A stretch of DNA of 22,118 bases from assembly GCA_036940085.1 (NCBI GenBank), contig JALLBK010000320.1, positions 1 to 22,118 of the forward strand, read 5' to 3'. The translations under genes and the position numbers were made by a program. Shown piece after piece: positions 1 through 12,400 of this stretch; positions within the stretch are counted from its first letter, which is position 1; every line of letters begins with the position of its first letter. The DNA comes from Discostella pseudostelligera. Lineage: Eukaryota > Bacillariophyta > Thalassiosirophyceae > Thalassiosirales > Thalassiosiraceae. The notes under the pieces were generated by a model. The model ran no database searches. It had not been told where the DNA came from and worked only from the letters and a program-made list of their open reading frames with translations.

Positions 1-963
1 CCACCCGCTGCCTCATCATCGTCGCCAGTACACAACAGTGGCAGTTGTAGTAGCGGCATCGACATTCGTGATGCTCTCTCAATTCTCTCCAACCGTGCAC
101 GAGGAGGGGGCGATGTCGACACGGCTGCCTACTCCGACGGTACCGTCGTGCCACCTACCGAGCTGAAGGAAATGGGGCAGACGATTGATATGATTGTCGA
201 CCCAAATGCGAACAATGGTGACAATAGCAAATTATCTGGGTGTGGTTGTTCAAGATCCAATGCAAATGATGATAGTCTGGCGCCACATCCACCAATGGAC
301 AAGGACGAACTGGCAAGGCATGAGTTATTGAAGCAAGAGCGCGCTCGACGGGGGGAAGAGATACGAATGCAATTGCGCTCGATGGCCGTGGCAGATTTAC
401 TTGGGATGATCTTCCGTGCGCAAGAGGAACGTGTTGCAACCTACCATTTGTTTGAGGAGTAAGTTTCTATTTCTTCTTCGTTCTCCTCCCTACTGCATCA
501 CTATTTTCGTTATTTTGATTTCTTTTCTAATATCCTACTCATTTTTGAATAACATTGCAGAGGTCTGTCTAAAATTTTGGTATCAGGCAACATAACAACA
601 TATCCAAATCTATGCGCCAAGGTGACTGCTTCATTCTCGGTCTTGAGTGATACCATCAACGCCGTGAAATCGTCGCTGGAAGAGAACAACAACACCAAAG
701 AAGACAATGGACGAAAGGAAATATCAAACTTCATTACCCAATTGCAAAAATGCGAAAATGACAAGTTAAACCTAACTGCAGCACTACACTTGGAACGATT
801 GCGGTTGAGGAATTTGCGAGTGGGAGATGGCGATGGTGAGGATAATGATGTAACAATGAAACTTTTGACGGAGGGCATACGATCGTTGGAAACTAAAATT
901 GCGTCTGCGGTAGAGTCGATCAATGAAGTTCTTGAGGAATTGCGTTGCATTGCTGCGGAATGA
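1..963 (+). CDS. REX1-B-like DNA repair family protein (5' partial, 2 exons)
   Basis: The reading frame is open from base 1, so the start lies outside the window. Exon 1 ends at 458 and a 102-nt intron (459-560, GTAAGT...TTGCAG) joins a split Glu codon to exon 2 (561-963, stop TGA). The visible part is about 287 aa. A Ser/Gly/Asn-rich leader is followed by a conserved helical core: LLGMIFRAQEERVATYHLFEEG, spanning the splice junction, then a segment with YPNLCAKVTASF and a coiled-coil-like C-terminal tail (LETKIASAVESINEVLEEL). The pattern 'QEER..TY..FEEG ... Y..LC..VT..F' is that of the REX1-B family, named after a Chlamydomonas gene linked to DNA repair and present in animals as REX1BD. No catalytic residues are known to me, so a repair role is only by family name. 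It converges on the cyclin gene, with 138 bp between stop codons. Confidence 0.68.
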
Positions 964-1101
964 TAATTTGGTAACTTCGATACAACATGCTACTGTGCGA
1001 GTGTGGAATTATTTTCACTCCGAGGACCTATTATTATCTACTCTCTCGTGGCTTGTCACTGAGTTTCTATTTATACATCATTTACAGCGTGACATATCAT
1101 T

Positions 1102-2472
1102 TCATGGCTCGAGTGGAACACGTCTACTTTTGTGGTGTCTCGAGTTTTTATCCGCTCGTTTCAGGACTGGATTCAATCCAACCTGATTTGACTTCCTTCT
1201 GTAATTACGGCTGGAGGAAGAGCGAGGGCCTTTGTGTTGATGACGGGAATACGAAGCTTTCGTCTTGGCAAAGTTTACGATATCACTATCAACACGGACG
1301 GGACTTTTGGTCGGCGATAGGGACTGCGACCTGGGTTTGTTCTGAGGTGCAATCTTCTCGGATGCGGTGGTGGCAGACATCCCGAGGATGGCGCGATCAA
1401 TGATATTGCTAGACTGACGATCGAAGACATTGTGTAGTTCCTTCCGTATCCGTTCCATCTGTGGCGACTGGAAGATGTCATTCTGGATGCCGACGGTGCA
1501 TTTCATCAATGTGTGGCTGAATGAACGTTTCTCTTTCATTGTAAAATCTAAAAGCTCCATTGAATTCATGATCGAAGCTAATGCGATGGTGGAAGGCGAA
1601 CGTAAAACGGATGTGTTGTAGTCAAGTATTGACATCTCGATCTGAAGCCTTGTAAAGTCGAGGAGAGACGACACGCGACGCCACTTATCGGCCTTGTTTG
1701 ATGGTATTGTTTTCGTGAGGAGTGCAATTGCTTCGTAGGCAATGCTTAACGAGGTCGGTCCACAGACACGCCATTCTAATCCTTCCAGTACGACTTGTTC
1801 CATGTCGATGATTTCCTTGGCGGAATAACTATCATGACTAATGAGCACTAAAGTATGAGCATCGATAGGTGATGACCGCACGCTCTGAGATGAATTCAGT
1901 TTCATCGCGAGGAAGAGCGATGATACGGCAATCAACTGGTACATCATGGAATCTTGCTTGGCCTGCGCCACAGTTGCCGCAGCAGCTCTATTTGATATTG
2001 TTCTTGAAGAGGACATTAATCGATCGACGTAGGACATGGCCATCGCGACGCATTCTCGCGACAGGTCGAGATAGTCGACGCACTCATACAACCATTGCAC
2101 GATCTTAGTTCGCAAGGCGGGCGTGACGATGTCGGTAGTGGCGGTGGCGGCGATATTGACATTTGATGTTGATACCAATGTTGGGGGTGCCGAGGAACGT
2201 CGATGCCGTCGATGATGGAGGTAGTCACGACATTGATACTGAGACCGCAGTTCTGCTTCGAGCATTGACTGCAGACGATCGGCAATGTCCTTTGTCGGGT
2301 AGAGGAAGAGTGACGGCAGGTCAGCGTCTGTCATGATTTCAGAGGGCAGAATAGGGAGTAAATATTGAGTAGGCATCATCAATAACAGAACCTCGCGAGT
2401 ATGATCATGAAAATTGAAAATGGAAGAATTGAAGAAATTGTCGTAAGTCCGACGACCGCTTCGGCAAGTCAT
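1102..2472 (-). CDS. Cyclin, divergent diatom-type (cyclin N-terminal domain)
   Basis: A single exon of 456 aa. Residues about 118-240 form a cyclin box: LRTKIVQWLYECVDYLDLS corresponds to the MRAIL helix, followed by VAMAMSYVDRLM, LIAVSSLFLAMKL (with the CDK-contacting Lys at about 191), SAKEIIDMEQVVLEGLEWRV and a helix beginning SLSIAYEAIALL. A weaker cyclin C-terminal fold follows to about residue 340. The last 110 residues are basic and Ser/Arg-rich with no obvious fold. Cyclins of this kind bind a cyclin-dependent kinase in the nucleus. The divergent box and short His/Arg-rich insert (84-93) resemble the large diatom-specific cyclin group more than the canonical A, B, D or E classes, but I cannot assign a subclass. 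The true start could be Met32 (at 2379) instead of Met1. No destruction box or LxCxE motif was recognised with confidence. Confidence 0.85.
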   Translation of the reverse strand: MTCRSGRRTYDNFFNSSIFNFHDHTREVLLLMMPTQYLLPILPSEIMTDADLPSLFLYPTKDIADRLQSMLEAELRSQYQCRDYLHHRRHRRSSAPPTLVSTSNVNIAATATTDIVTPALRTKIVQWLYECVDYLDLSRECVAMAMSYVDRLMSSSRTISNRAAAATVAQAKQDSMMYQLIAVSSLFLAMKLNSSQSVRSSPIDAHTLVLISHDSYSAKEIIDMEQVVLEGLEWRVCGPTSLSIAYEAIALLTKTIPSNKADKWRRVSSLLDFTRLQIEMSILDYNTSVLRSPSTIALASIMNSMELLDFTMKEKRSFSHTLMKCTVGIQNDIFQSPQMERIRKELHNVFDRQSSNIIDRAILGMSATTASEKIAPQNKPRSQSLSPTKSPVRVDSDIVNFAKTKASYSRHQHKGPRSSSSRNYRRKSNQVGLNPVLKRADKNSRHHKSRRVPLEP

Positions 2473-3408
2473 TTTTTACAGAAATAGCGAAGCCCTTCCT
2501 TTTGTAGTTCGCATCAATGTTCGCACGTCCGAAATGATTACGTAGCCAAACCAATGCCAAAGATAATAGAGCTTGGGGTTCGCACAAGGCTGGACTCACA
2601 GCATCACAGCTTCTGACTCGCATCTTCTTGGTTCCGAGCTGCACGGGTTCGCAAGTGTTTGCTGGAACTTCTGGAACCACCTGGAACACCAAATATATTC
2701 TTCCCGCCATTATTTACCAGAACTAGGTACTCCTCTACGAGCCTTTCTAGAATTTCCGCTCACCCATCATACGTCCACTCCTACGACATGTCGCCTATGT
2801 ACGTCGCTGAAACAACAAAAATAGAATTCGGGAACACAGTTAAAATCTTCACACCTTCACCAAATATTAAGTTCATCAGATTCGCTCTTATTTATGTATT
2901 AGTTCATGGATTCACTTTTGATTAGTTCAAAACTTTCACTTAATATTAGTTCATGTATCTCACTAAATGATAAATGTGAAAGTTCACAGGTTTCGTTTTT
3001 GTTATGTTTCATTTCATATCACTCATAGTGATATGGAATAATTCAAGTGCACTCACATTGATGTAACAGCTATTTCTCTGTACACACCTTCAATTGTAAT
3101 TCATGTTACTACGAGTTCCTAACAAAGTCTGGCAGCGAAAAGTGGTCCTCCGTAGGCTTCTGTAGGCTCTCGCATGAAATCTCACAACTGTCTCGCTGCG
3201 GACCTGTGTAAATTCTAGAAAGGCTCGTAGTAGTAACAGGGGAGCTATTTGTGGAGAGCGAGACAAAACCGCTATCAACAAAAGAATAAGGAAATCGCAT
3301 ACAATTTGGTATGTAAAAGTGTAAATGGACGATGGCACGCCATTGATGTACGGAAAGCCCAATTAGTACGGGTTGTAATGGATGTCCACCTCACAACTCA
3401 CTCTTGTT
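2473..3408. other. Gene-free interval with repeats upstream of the cyclin gene
   Basis: No convincing coding region lies in these 936 bases; the short open frames have no recognisable protein character. The first 250 bases hold the cyclin promoter, with three CTGGAAC copies at 2662, 2671 and 2681. The remainder is AT-rich and contains the inverted-repeat-bounded segment annotated separately, five AGTTCA hexamers (2870, 2901, 2924, 2948, 2981) and a perfect 9-bp palindrome with a 3-nt loop at 3015-3035. The 3' flank of the MSI1-type gene occupies the end. Confidence 0.6.
2735..3230. mobile_element. Possible MITE-like element with 21-bp terminal inverted repeats
   Basis: The 21 bases at 2735-2755 (beginning CTACGAGCC, ending AGAATTT) are the exact reverse complement of 3210-3230. 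They enclose about 450 bp of AT-rich, non-coding sequence. A related copy of the outer motif, TGTTACTACGAG at 3104-3115, is again inverted relative to CTCGTAGTAGTAACA at 3224-3238, so the right end appears nested. Non-autonomous miniature transposons have this architecture. No clear target-site duplication was found and no transposase is present, so an unrelated regulatory palindrome remains possible. Confidence 0.4.
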
Positions 3409-5236
<1,828 letters not shown>

Positions 5237-5505
5237 CCTCGCAGGCCTTTTGGCAATGACAGACAGCGAGCGCGCCAGAATGGTTTCTCGTTTTCAAATT
5301 AACTCAATTCAAATTCAAATTCAAATAAGTGTGTGTAGGAACTAGTATTAAATGGTTTCTCGAATTGAATTTGGGCCATTTAACGAGAAAGATTCAAAAG
5401 ATCCGAGATATTTCAAAATGGCGCGCCCATCACCTCGAATCCACTTCCACGAACCGATGCTTGTTCTACGATCGATACGATCTTTACTACTTTTACAATT
5501 GCATA
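5237..5505. promoter_or_regulatory. Divergent promoter between MSI1-type and aldo-keto reductase genes
   Basis: About 270 bp separates the two divergent start codons. It contains a 12-bp direct repeat AATGGTTTCTCG at 5279-5290 and 5351-5362, whose core is repeated inverted as CGAGAAA at 5384-5390. A run of ATTCAA units lies at about 5300-5325. GC-rich E2F-like cores are present: GGCGCGCC at 5420-5427 and GCGCGCC at 5270-5276. No biochemical function is shown; the elements are read from the sequence only. Confidence 0.4.
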
Positions 5506-6975
5506 ATGATGGGCGGCGGCAGTTCATCCGCTCTCTTCACGATGGTATTCCTTCTTCTATCTCTATCATTATTCTCTGTGTTGTTCGTGGTGGACGCGGC
5601 CCTGTCGGTGCAGCGCGATGAATTGTGGACTCGACGACAAGCATTGATCGGTGCCGCGTCAGTAACATCATCGGGTCTTATCGTTACCTCGACTTCGCCA
5701 AGCGTCTCCGTCGCACACGCAGTAGACGATGATACATCCGTAGATCTTGCCGCTTTCAATGCCGCTCGTGCAAGTGGTGGTAGCAGTAAAAATCTAGTCG
5801 GTAACATTGCCCCTCCATTACAACGTCACTCAATCATCTCCACCAACGATCCAGCACCACTGTTGCCCATACGAGGTGCAAAATCATCTACAGTATACAT
5901 CCCACGTGTGGGCTATTCCCTCTACAAGACTCCATCTGAGCAAGTCTCACGATGTGTCGCATTGGCATTGAGGTGTGGTATACGTCATTTTGATGTTGCC
6001 ACTCAATACGAATCTAATTCCGTGATTGGTAAAACTCTTCAACAATATTTGATTGGTGGACTATCAGCATTGAACAAGGATTATTATAACAATGAGAAGG
6101 TGGAATTGCTCCAGTTGTTGGATGAGACAGCCATGATAGCACAACGACATGCACTTGAAACCACGTCTTCTCGATCACTAGTTGCATCACCAAACATTGA
6201 TGGCAGTGCCGGACGACGATCACGACGATCTCAACTATTCCTATCTCATAAATTATCCAATTCCGAACAATCTACCGATAGTATTGCCGTGAAGCGAAAT
6301 GTCAAGCAAATTATTGCTACATTAGGCGTAGGATATCTCGATCTAGTCATGATACATTCTCCGTTCACCGATTCGGCTCGACGATTGGGAACGTACAAGG
6401 CGTTATTGGAATTGCGAGAAGCTGGATTTGTACGCAGTGTAGGTGTGTGCAATTATGGACTTGGACCGTTGATGGAGATACAGCAAGAGTTTGCGGGAGG
6501 CCTTGGTACTACGGATACATCGAATTTACCAGCCATCAATCAACTTGAATTAAGTCCCTTCAATGCTCACCGGGAGATTGTGCAATACTGCGATAGTAAT
6601 GGTATTGCAGTGGGATGCTCGGCCTGGTCCAAGCTAAGTAGTGTAAATGGTCCCGCGGAAGGGTGGGCGGTGCTGGCTGAAATTGCCAAGGCCAAGGGTA
6701 TGACGAAAGCCCAAGTATTAGTTCGGTGGTCATTGCAAAAGAGTTACGTCTGCGTTCCACGATCGGCAAGTTCGTCGAAAGTGGAACGGGTTGCAATCGC
6801 TGAGAATAGTTATGGAGGAGTGAATAAGATGGAGGAGTTTGTTTTGTCCGATAAGGAAATGGAGGTACTGGGTGGTCTTGATATTGCCTACAAGGCGGGA
6901 AAATTGGGACGGAGAGATGGTTGGGAAGCTGAGGATGTTACTGGTCCAGAGTGGGATCCCACGGAATTCGTTTGA
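5506..6975 (+). CDS. Aldo-keto reductase with predicted signal/plastid/lumen presequence
   Basis: The start at 5506 (MMGGGSSS..., 489 aa) is preferred because it places a hydrophobic signal peptide (residues 10-32) at the N-terminus. The frame stays open upstream to 5329, but that stretch reads as non-coding. A second targeting block follows: twin arginine at 43-44 (WTRRQALIGAA), a mildly hydrophobic stretch and an AHA cleavage-like motif at 70-72. The enzyme domain spans about 125-470 and has the complete AKR catalytic tetrad: Asp163 and Tyr168 (FDVATQYESN), Lys249 (LFLSHKL) and His284 (MIHSP). SVGVCNYG, NQLELSPFN and the NADP-binding VPRSASSSKVERVAIAEN also match. These enzymes reduce carbonyls with NADPH; the substrate cannot be told. 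About 65 residues between Tyr168 and Lys249 form a low-complexity insert. It converges on NOC4, with 97 bp between stops. Confidence 0.88.
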   Translation: MMGGGSSSALFTMVFLLLSLSLFSVLFVVDAALSVQRDELWTRRQALIGAASVTSSGLIVTSTSPSVSVAHAVDDDTSVDLAAFNAARASGGSSKNLVGNIAPPLQRHSIISTNDPAPLLPIRGAKSSTVYIPRVGYSLYKTPSEQVSRCVALALRCGIRHFDVATQYESNSVIGKTLQQYLIGGLSALNKDYYNNEKVELLQLLDETAMIAQRHALETTSSRSLVASPNIDGSAGRRSRRSQLFLSHKLSNSEQSTDSIAVKRNVKQIIATLGVGYLDLVMIHSPFTDSARRLGTYKALLELREAGFVRSVGVCNYGLGPLMEIQQEFAGGLGTTDTSNLPAINQLELSPFNAHREIVQYCDSNGIAVGCSAWSKLSSVNGPAEGWAVLAEIAKAKGMTKAQVLVRWSLQKSYVCVPRSASSSKVERVAIAENSYGGVNKMEEFVLSDKEMEVLGGLDIAYKAGKLGRRDGWEAEDVTGPEWDPTEFV

Positions 6976-7072
6976 TTGATTGATGTACAGTCACAATTCA
7001 GAATCGAGCGGGTAGTTGATTGTATAGTAGTGCACCTTTGCATTATTGCAGTACTTGTTTTTACCGAGCAAT

Positions 7073-9242
7073 CTATGAGCATTTGAAGATTTCAGCAAAT
7101 ACATCATCTTTCGTAAACAAACTTTCAGGCTCCACGAATGTAAGTGTTACCCTGCTGCCTCCCTTCTTCTTACCTCCTCCTCCAGAATTGGTATCACCGC
7201 CACCACCACTTCCTAATCGCTTCTTCTCCTGCTCAAACAACGACTTGTAAGTGTGAACCATAAAGTCCTCCATATCGTACAATGGAGTGGTTTTATCATT
7301 CTCCGTGCCAATAGATTTGGCCAGTGTCGATATGGCGGGGTGGTAATGACGTTCAAGGGCGGATAGCTCCCAGAGAGATGATTCAAGGGCTAACAGCAAT
7401 GAAACATGTTTAGTTGGATTATGCAGAGTGAGTGGTGAACCAAAATGAAATGGATGATTTAGCTCTCTCACCTCGTGTCATGGCCAAATCAGTCTCGTCC
7501 TCCACGAACACGTCCTCCATCAGCCCTCCATCCTCATGCTTACCACTCCGATGAATCAAACATGCACACTCTCCATGCTTCCTTAGCAAATTACTAACCA
7601 ATGCCAACACGAACAATCCGCCACTAGGAGGTCCCGAAAGTGCTAATTGACACAATCGTTTACAAAACGATGCCACAACGTAGGCGGGTAGCATCGAGTT
7701 GGATGACAATGATTTGGATAGCAACCGGAGAAATCTTGAACGATGCTTTGTGTACAGGATACGTGGATGTAACAGTTGGTAGAGGGAGTTGTAGAATTGA
7801 GGATACTCAAGTTGATGATCGAGCATTAGGATGAAGAGTCCATGTAGTGACAGGATGGATGCGAGACTATTATTGAACCCGTTGTTTGAGACTGTGGTCC
7901 CTCCCTTGAAAGAGGTGGTGAAATATTCCGCAAATCGCAATGGTGATGGGCATACACTCAAGACATAGGTGGATAGATGTTGCAGTACACGCTTTTGTGT
8001 CCTCGGTGGTAAATTGGGCAATCGTAATACGGAGAGCCATGCCTCTTGATAGGCAAACCGATGTCGGTAGGGCTGTTGCCATGCAATGAGCTTTGCCTTT
8101 TTTCGATGTCCTTGATGAGATTGACTCGTCTTCTTGCGCTTCTTTGATGCTGTTGTGGCATCACCACTTTCGTCTTCTTCGTCCTCCTCCTCGGATGAGT
8201 CAGATGCATCCGAAGCTTCCTCATCAATGTCATCCTTCCAATCTTCTTCAACTTTGTCACCACCTTCCTCCTCATTCCTGGACAACTCAGGTGGAGGGAA
8301 CAAATATCCAGCACCGCTTTCTACTGCCAAGTCATCAGAAGACTTTGGTACATAATCCATCATCAATAGCAGACGGCACATATTCTCGGCTACCAATCCC
8401 AAATTCGTTTCAGCCTTTGCAATACTACTGCCGGTACCGTCCTGCTCGTCCTTCGCTAGATTATTCTTTCGAATTCGATCATAACCAGCCAACAAATCCA
8501 ATACAATTTGATGCACCGCCTTACAAACAAAGTATTGAATATCACGATGAGGTCGGATGAATTCCGTTTCCAACAGAGTGAGCATTGATTCTTCTGTCAT
8601 GAGTAGCTGTTCGGAAGATTCCTTCTCCACTTCCTCATTCTCATCTCTTTCTTTTGACAATTCCTCGTTACTATTGTTGAAGCATCGACGAGATTTCACC
8701 ACGGCCTCTATCAATTTATTCAATAATCGTTCCGATATCATTCCCACAGCACCATTCTGATCGTCACTGTTTGTTGAATCGACTACTCCAAAGATTTTTA
8801 CAGGAGAAGATGCTAAAACACCACAATATGTTCGTAATGCTGTAGTTTTTCCATCAACGACCCCATCGAGTAAGTGGCCCATGAATACTTCATGTTGTGT
8901 AGATAACCATGTCTTCCATTGAGAGCTGGCGCTACCTCCTTCACTACCACCACTACCGTCGCCAAGATTGGTATTATTCGTCGATAAGTCAAATTCATGT
9001 TGCTCAATCAATCGGCAGAATATCTTGCGTAATTGATCTAATCGCAAGGCATCGTCGCGATCCCTCTCGCTGCTATTGGAAGTAGTAGCACCGCCGGTAT
9101 GCTTCTGCTTTTGACGCTGGCGAGAGCTTTTGCGTAGCTGAAGCAAGAGCGATTTGATTTCTTGTGCCGTCTCAGCCGAAGAAGCTGAAGACGACGAAGG
9201 TGGATTATTAGAATTGCGTTGGATTGATTTTGGTGCTGCCAT
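7073..9242 (-). CDS. Nucleolar complex protein 4 (NOC4-like), 2 exons
   Basis: Exon 1 is 9242-7472 and exon 2 is 7389-7073. An 82-nt intron (7390-7471, GTGAGA...TGTTAG) splits a Gly/Ala codon so that the protein reads LAMTRALESSLWELSALERHYHPA, for 695 aa in total. The C-terminal half is a CBF/NOC4 domain with hallmark stretches SILSLHGLFILMLDHQLEYPQFY, LYQLLHPRILYTKHRSRFLRLL, LPAYVVASFCKRLCQLAL and GLFVLALVSNLLRKH. In yeast and animals Noc4 pairs with Nop14 in 40S pre-ribosome assembly and export in the nucleolus. Residues about 322-360 are an acidic Glu/Asp/Ser tract, followed at 366-383 by a Lys/Arg cluster that can serve as a nuclear or nucleolar signal. The N-terminal 300 residues are helical and poorly conserved. 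The stop-proximal tail is Gly/Lys-rich. Confidence 0.9.
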
Positions 9243-9495
9243 TGTTATTCATCGATGTATCTACTCTTCATTGGAATTTCATGGTGGAGTGCTGCTGAAT
9301 TGAAGACGGATTTTGTGTGGCCAAGAAGTGAGAGAGACTTTATGCTTATGTCTGTCTTCGTCTGGAGCGTCTGTCCTTCGAAACAGTGGCTCCACCATCC
9401 ACTCGAGTCGTAGTTTTGGCGGCAGCGGCAGCGGCAGCTATCAAAAACAGAAGTCGCCACGATGACCATGAAGGTCGACGCCCACTATCCTAACC
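9243..9495. promoter_or_regulatory. Short divergent promoter shared by NOC4 and NVL-type genes
   Basis: Only 253 bp lie between the two divergent start codons, and both genes encode ribosome-assembly factors. The interval holds a GGCAGC trinucleotide-type repeat at about 9418-9438 and an E2F-like TTTTGGCGGC at 9414-9423. No TATA box is evident. Shared control is inferred from the arrangement and function, not demonstrated. Confidence 0.45.
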
Positions 9496-12400
9496 ATGGA
9501 TTACGAAGAAGTCTTCGGCTCCGCCGCCGCCGCCGCCGCTCCTCCTCCTCCTTCTTATCTTCCTAACAAGCAAGGATTTCGCTTTCACAAGTCTGGATCT
9601 GTTTCCCCGATTCCGCCACCGCCTAATTCTTCTACTTCTACTGCTACTCCAACTACACTGTCACTGTCACACAGTGTGCAGGAACATCAGACGCAAACTT
9701 CGCAGCAGCATCAGATGCAGATGCCACCATTGGAGCGTATTCCTTCCCATCCTAAATTGATTTCAGAAATATCGTCATCATCCTACTCCTCGTCATCTAC
9801 ATCTGCCGCTGGTGGTAGTGGTGGTGCCGGTGCCGGTATCGGGGGTGAGGCTACTCCGTCAGGCGTCGATCCCAAACTCTATCAGATTGTAAAACGCATC
9901 ACATCTTGCACTCCTTCGTTGCTAATTTCCTCCTCATCGTCATCAGGTATGAACCAAAAATTCATGTATAAATTGCTCATGCCCACTTTGTGTATTGCTT
10001 GCTAAATTTCCAACTGATTCTTGACCAAATGCATTCACCCATCGTATTTCGTGCAGGGAGCAAGGCATCCCGACAATCCTACAATAATAACCTCCAGGCG
10101 GTTACATCCCTAGTATTAGAGAAACATCGTGAATATCGACGTAAGGAATTAGATTGGCTACGCTCGGGTGTTGAGGTGGCATTGGTCTATCTGGGAAGTA
10201 ACAATCATAACAACGGTGGAGTTGCTGGGAGTGGTTCGGACAATAACAAAAAAAGACGAAATACTTCGACGGTTGTTCCGATTGGAGGGGGGTCCAATAG
10301 CTTTATCGGCGACACTGACAAGTCACAATCATTGTCTCCAGCCAAGAAGCAGCGCCAAAGTAGTGACTCTTCTCCAAATTATTGTCCATCGACGGAAAAC
10401 GACGCACTTCTATGCGAATTACAGTATTCACCACCACAGTCGCTCACTTCATCCAACATGTTGAATGCAAGTCTGAGAAATCGGTATAAAGACGTTCAGC
10501 GGGAGAGGGAGAAGGAACAGCAGCAACAACTTATTGCTGCTGACAACGAGAACGGTGCATGTGCTCAATCTGTGCAGGACAATGAAGTGAACGTGGATGA
10601 CAGCGGAACTCAGCAGTCTCCGATGGAGACCGAGGTCATGAAAACATTAAATGACATTTCGCCGATCAATCCGTCCACTACTACGACGACCAATGCGGCG
10701 TCAACAACCACACCAAAGAAAAAGAAGAAGACAAAAAAGACACCCACCAAGTCATCGTCATCCACAGACTCGAAGAAGAACATGCATCGTATGCAACACG
10801 GTGGTGGTGAGGATGAGGATAGTCCATACTCTACTAATGCCGCACTCGTACAACCGTCGACGCGACCAACTGAGCGCTATTCCAACTTAGGTGGTATCGC
10901 TTCTCTATTAAAACAACTGCGAGAACTGATCGAGTATCCGCTCTCGCATCCTGAGCTATTCTTACATTTAGGTGTCGAGCCACCCCGAGGAGTATTGTTG
11001 CGCGGTCCACCAGGCTGTGGTAAGACCCATTTGGCCAAGGCGATTGCGGGGGAATTAAATGTGAGCTACTTTCAAGTATCGGCCCCGGAGTTGGTGGGTG
11101 GAGTAAGTGGCGAGAGTGAACTACGAGTTCGAACACTGTTTGAAAGTGCGAGCAATTATGCTCCCGCAATTATCTTCATCGATGAAATCGATGCCATTGC
11201 ACCAAAACGTGGCGAGGGAAGTAGTGGAGGTGGTGGGAAAAGCATGGAGAAACGAATTGTGGCGCAATTATTAACGTGTATGGATTCACTCCATCCGAAG
11301 AATACACGAAATCAAAGTGCCGTGATGGTATTGGGTGCAACCAATCGTCCTGATGCCATGGATGCAGCATTGCGAAGGGCGGGAAGATTTGATCGTGAGA
11401 TTATATTGGGTGCACCCGATGAGAAGGCACGGGAAGGAATATTGAAGGTAATGACACGAGATATGAGAGTGGATGCTGACTTGAATTATCATGTACTTGC
11501 AAGGAAAACTCCAGGGTTTGTTGGGGCCGATTTACGAAGTCTGACGAAGGAGGCGGCGGTGATTGCTATTAATCGTATCTTTCGAACCGATTTGTTGAGT
11601 GGGGTTAATAACACCGGAGCTAGTACTGTGCCGTCTGGAGGAGGACCGACTAATGACGAAGCGAAAGTTGAAGGATACAACAACGCTGAGAATCCAGAGG
11701 GAAGCGACGATGCACAGAATATTGACACGAATTCAAACGACTACAAGTCCATCACTCCATTGACACCGGAACAACTCCAACCGCTCTACGTCAGCATGTC
11801 TGACTTTTTGTTGGCGATACCACACGTTCAGCCGTCGTCGAAACGAGAGGGATTTGCCACAGTGCCCGATGTCTCCTGGAGTGATATTGGTGCTTTGGCG
11901 AATATTCGTGAGGAGTTGACATTGAGCGTACTAGAACCAATTAGTCACCCTGAAAGATTCGAGGCTTTAGGGCTGCCTTTGCCCGCCGGTGTTTTACTGT
12001 ACGGCCCGCCTGGTTGTGGAAAGACCCTCCTTGCCAAAGCTATTGCCAAAGAATCTGGAGCCAATTTCATTTCTGTCAAGGGTCCCGAGCTACTTGACAA
12101 GTATGTAGGCGAGAGTGAACGTGCCGTAAGGTGAGTGTTTTGATACAACATCATGTAATTTTATTGATGTGCATGCACAAGCGTGTTCTGATGTACACAT
12201 TCTGTATGCATGTTTGTCAACGCACAGAGTGGTATTTGAGCGTGCTCGAAGCAGCAGTCCTTGCATCATCTTCTTCGACGAGTTAGATTCACTTTGTCCC
12301 AAGCGAGGAAGTGACGGCGGAAGCGGTGGAGGAGGTGTTAGTGAACGTGTGGTCAATCAGCTTCTTACAGAAATGGACGGCTTAGACTCTCGCAGAAGTG

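Noticed and set aside
2662..2687. Possible heat-shock element from the CTGGAAC repeats
   Set aside because: GAA and TTC units are spaced by 1 nt and then 2 nt, breaking the regular 5-bp spacing.
3090..3362. Two minus-strand open frames of 63-90 codons
   Set aside because: They lie across the inverted-repeat segment and show no protein-like conservation.
5329..5505. Longer N-terminus for the aldo-keto reductase
   Set aside because: It would bury the signal peptide 60 residues inside the protein and overlaps repeated promoter elements.
8134..8355. Ser-rich open frame on the + strand
   Set aside because: It is the antisense of the acidic Glu/Asp tract of NOC4.
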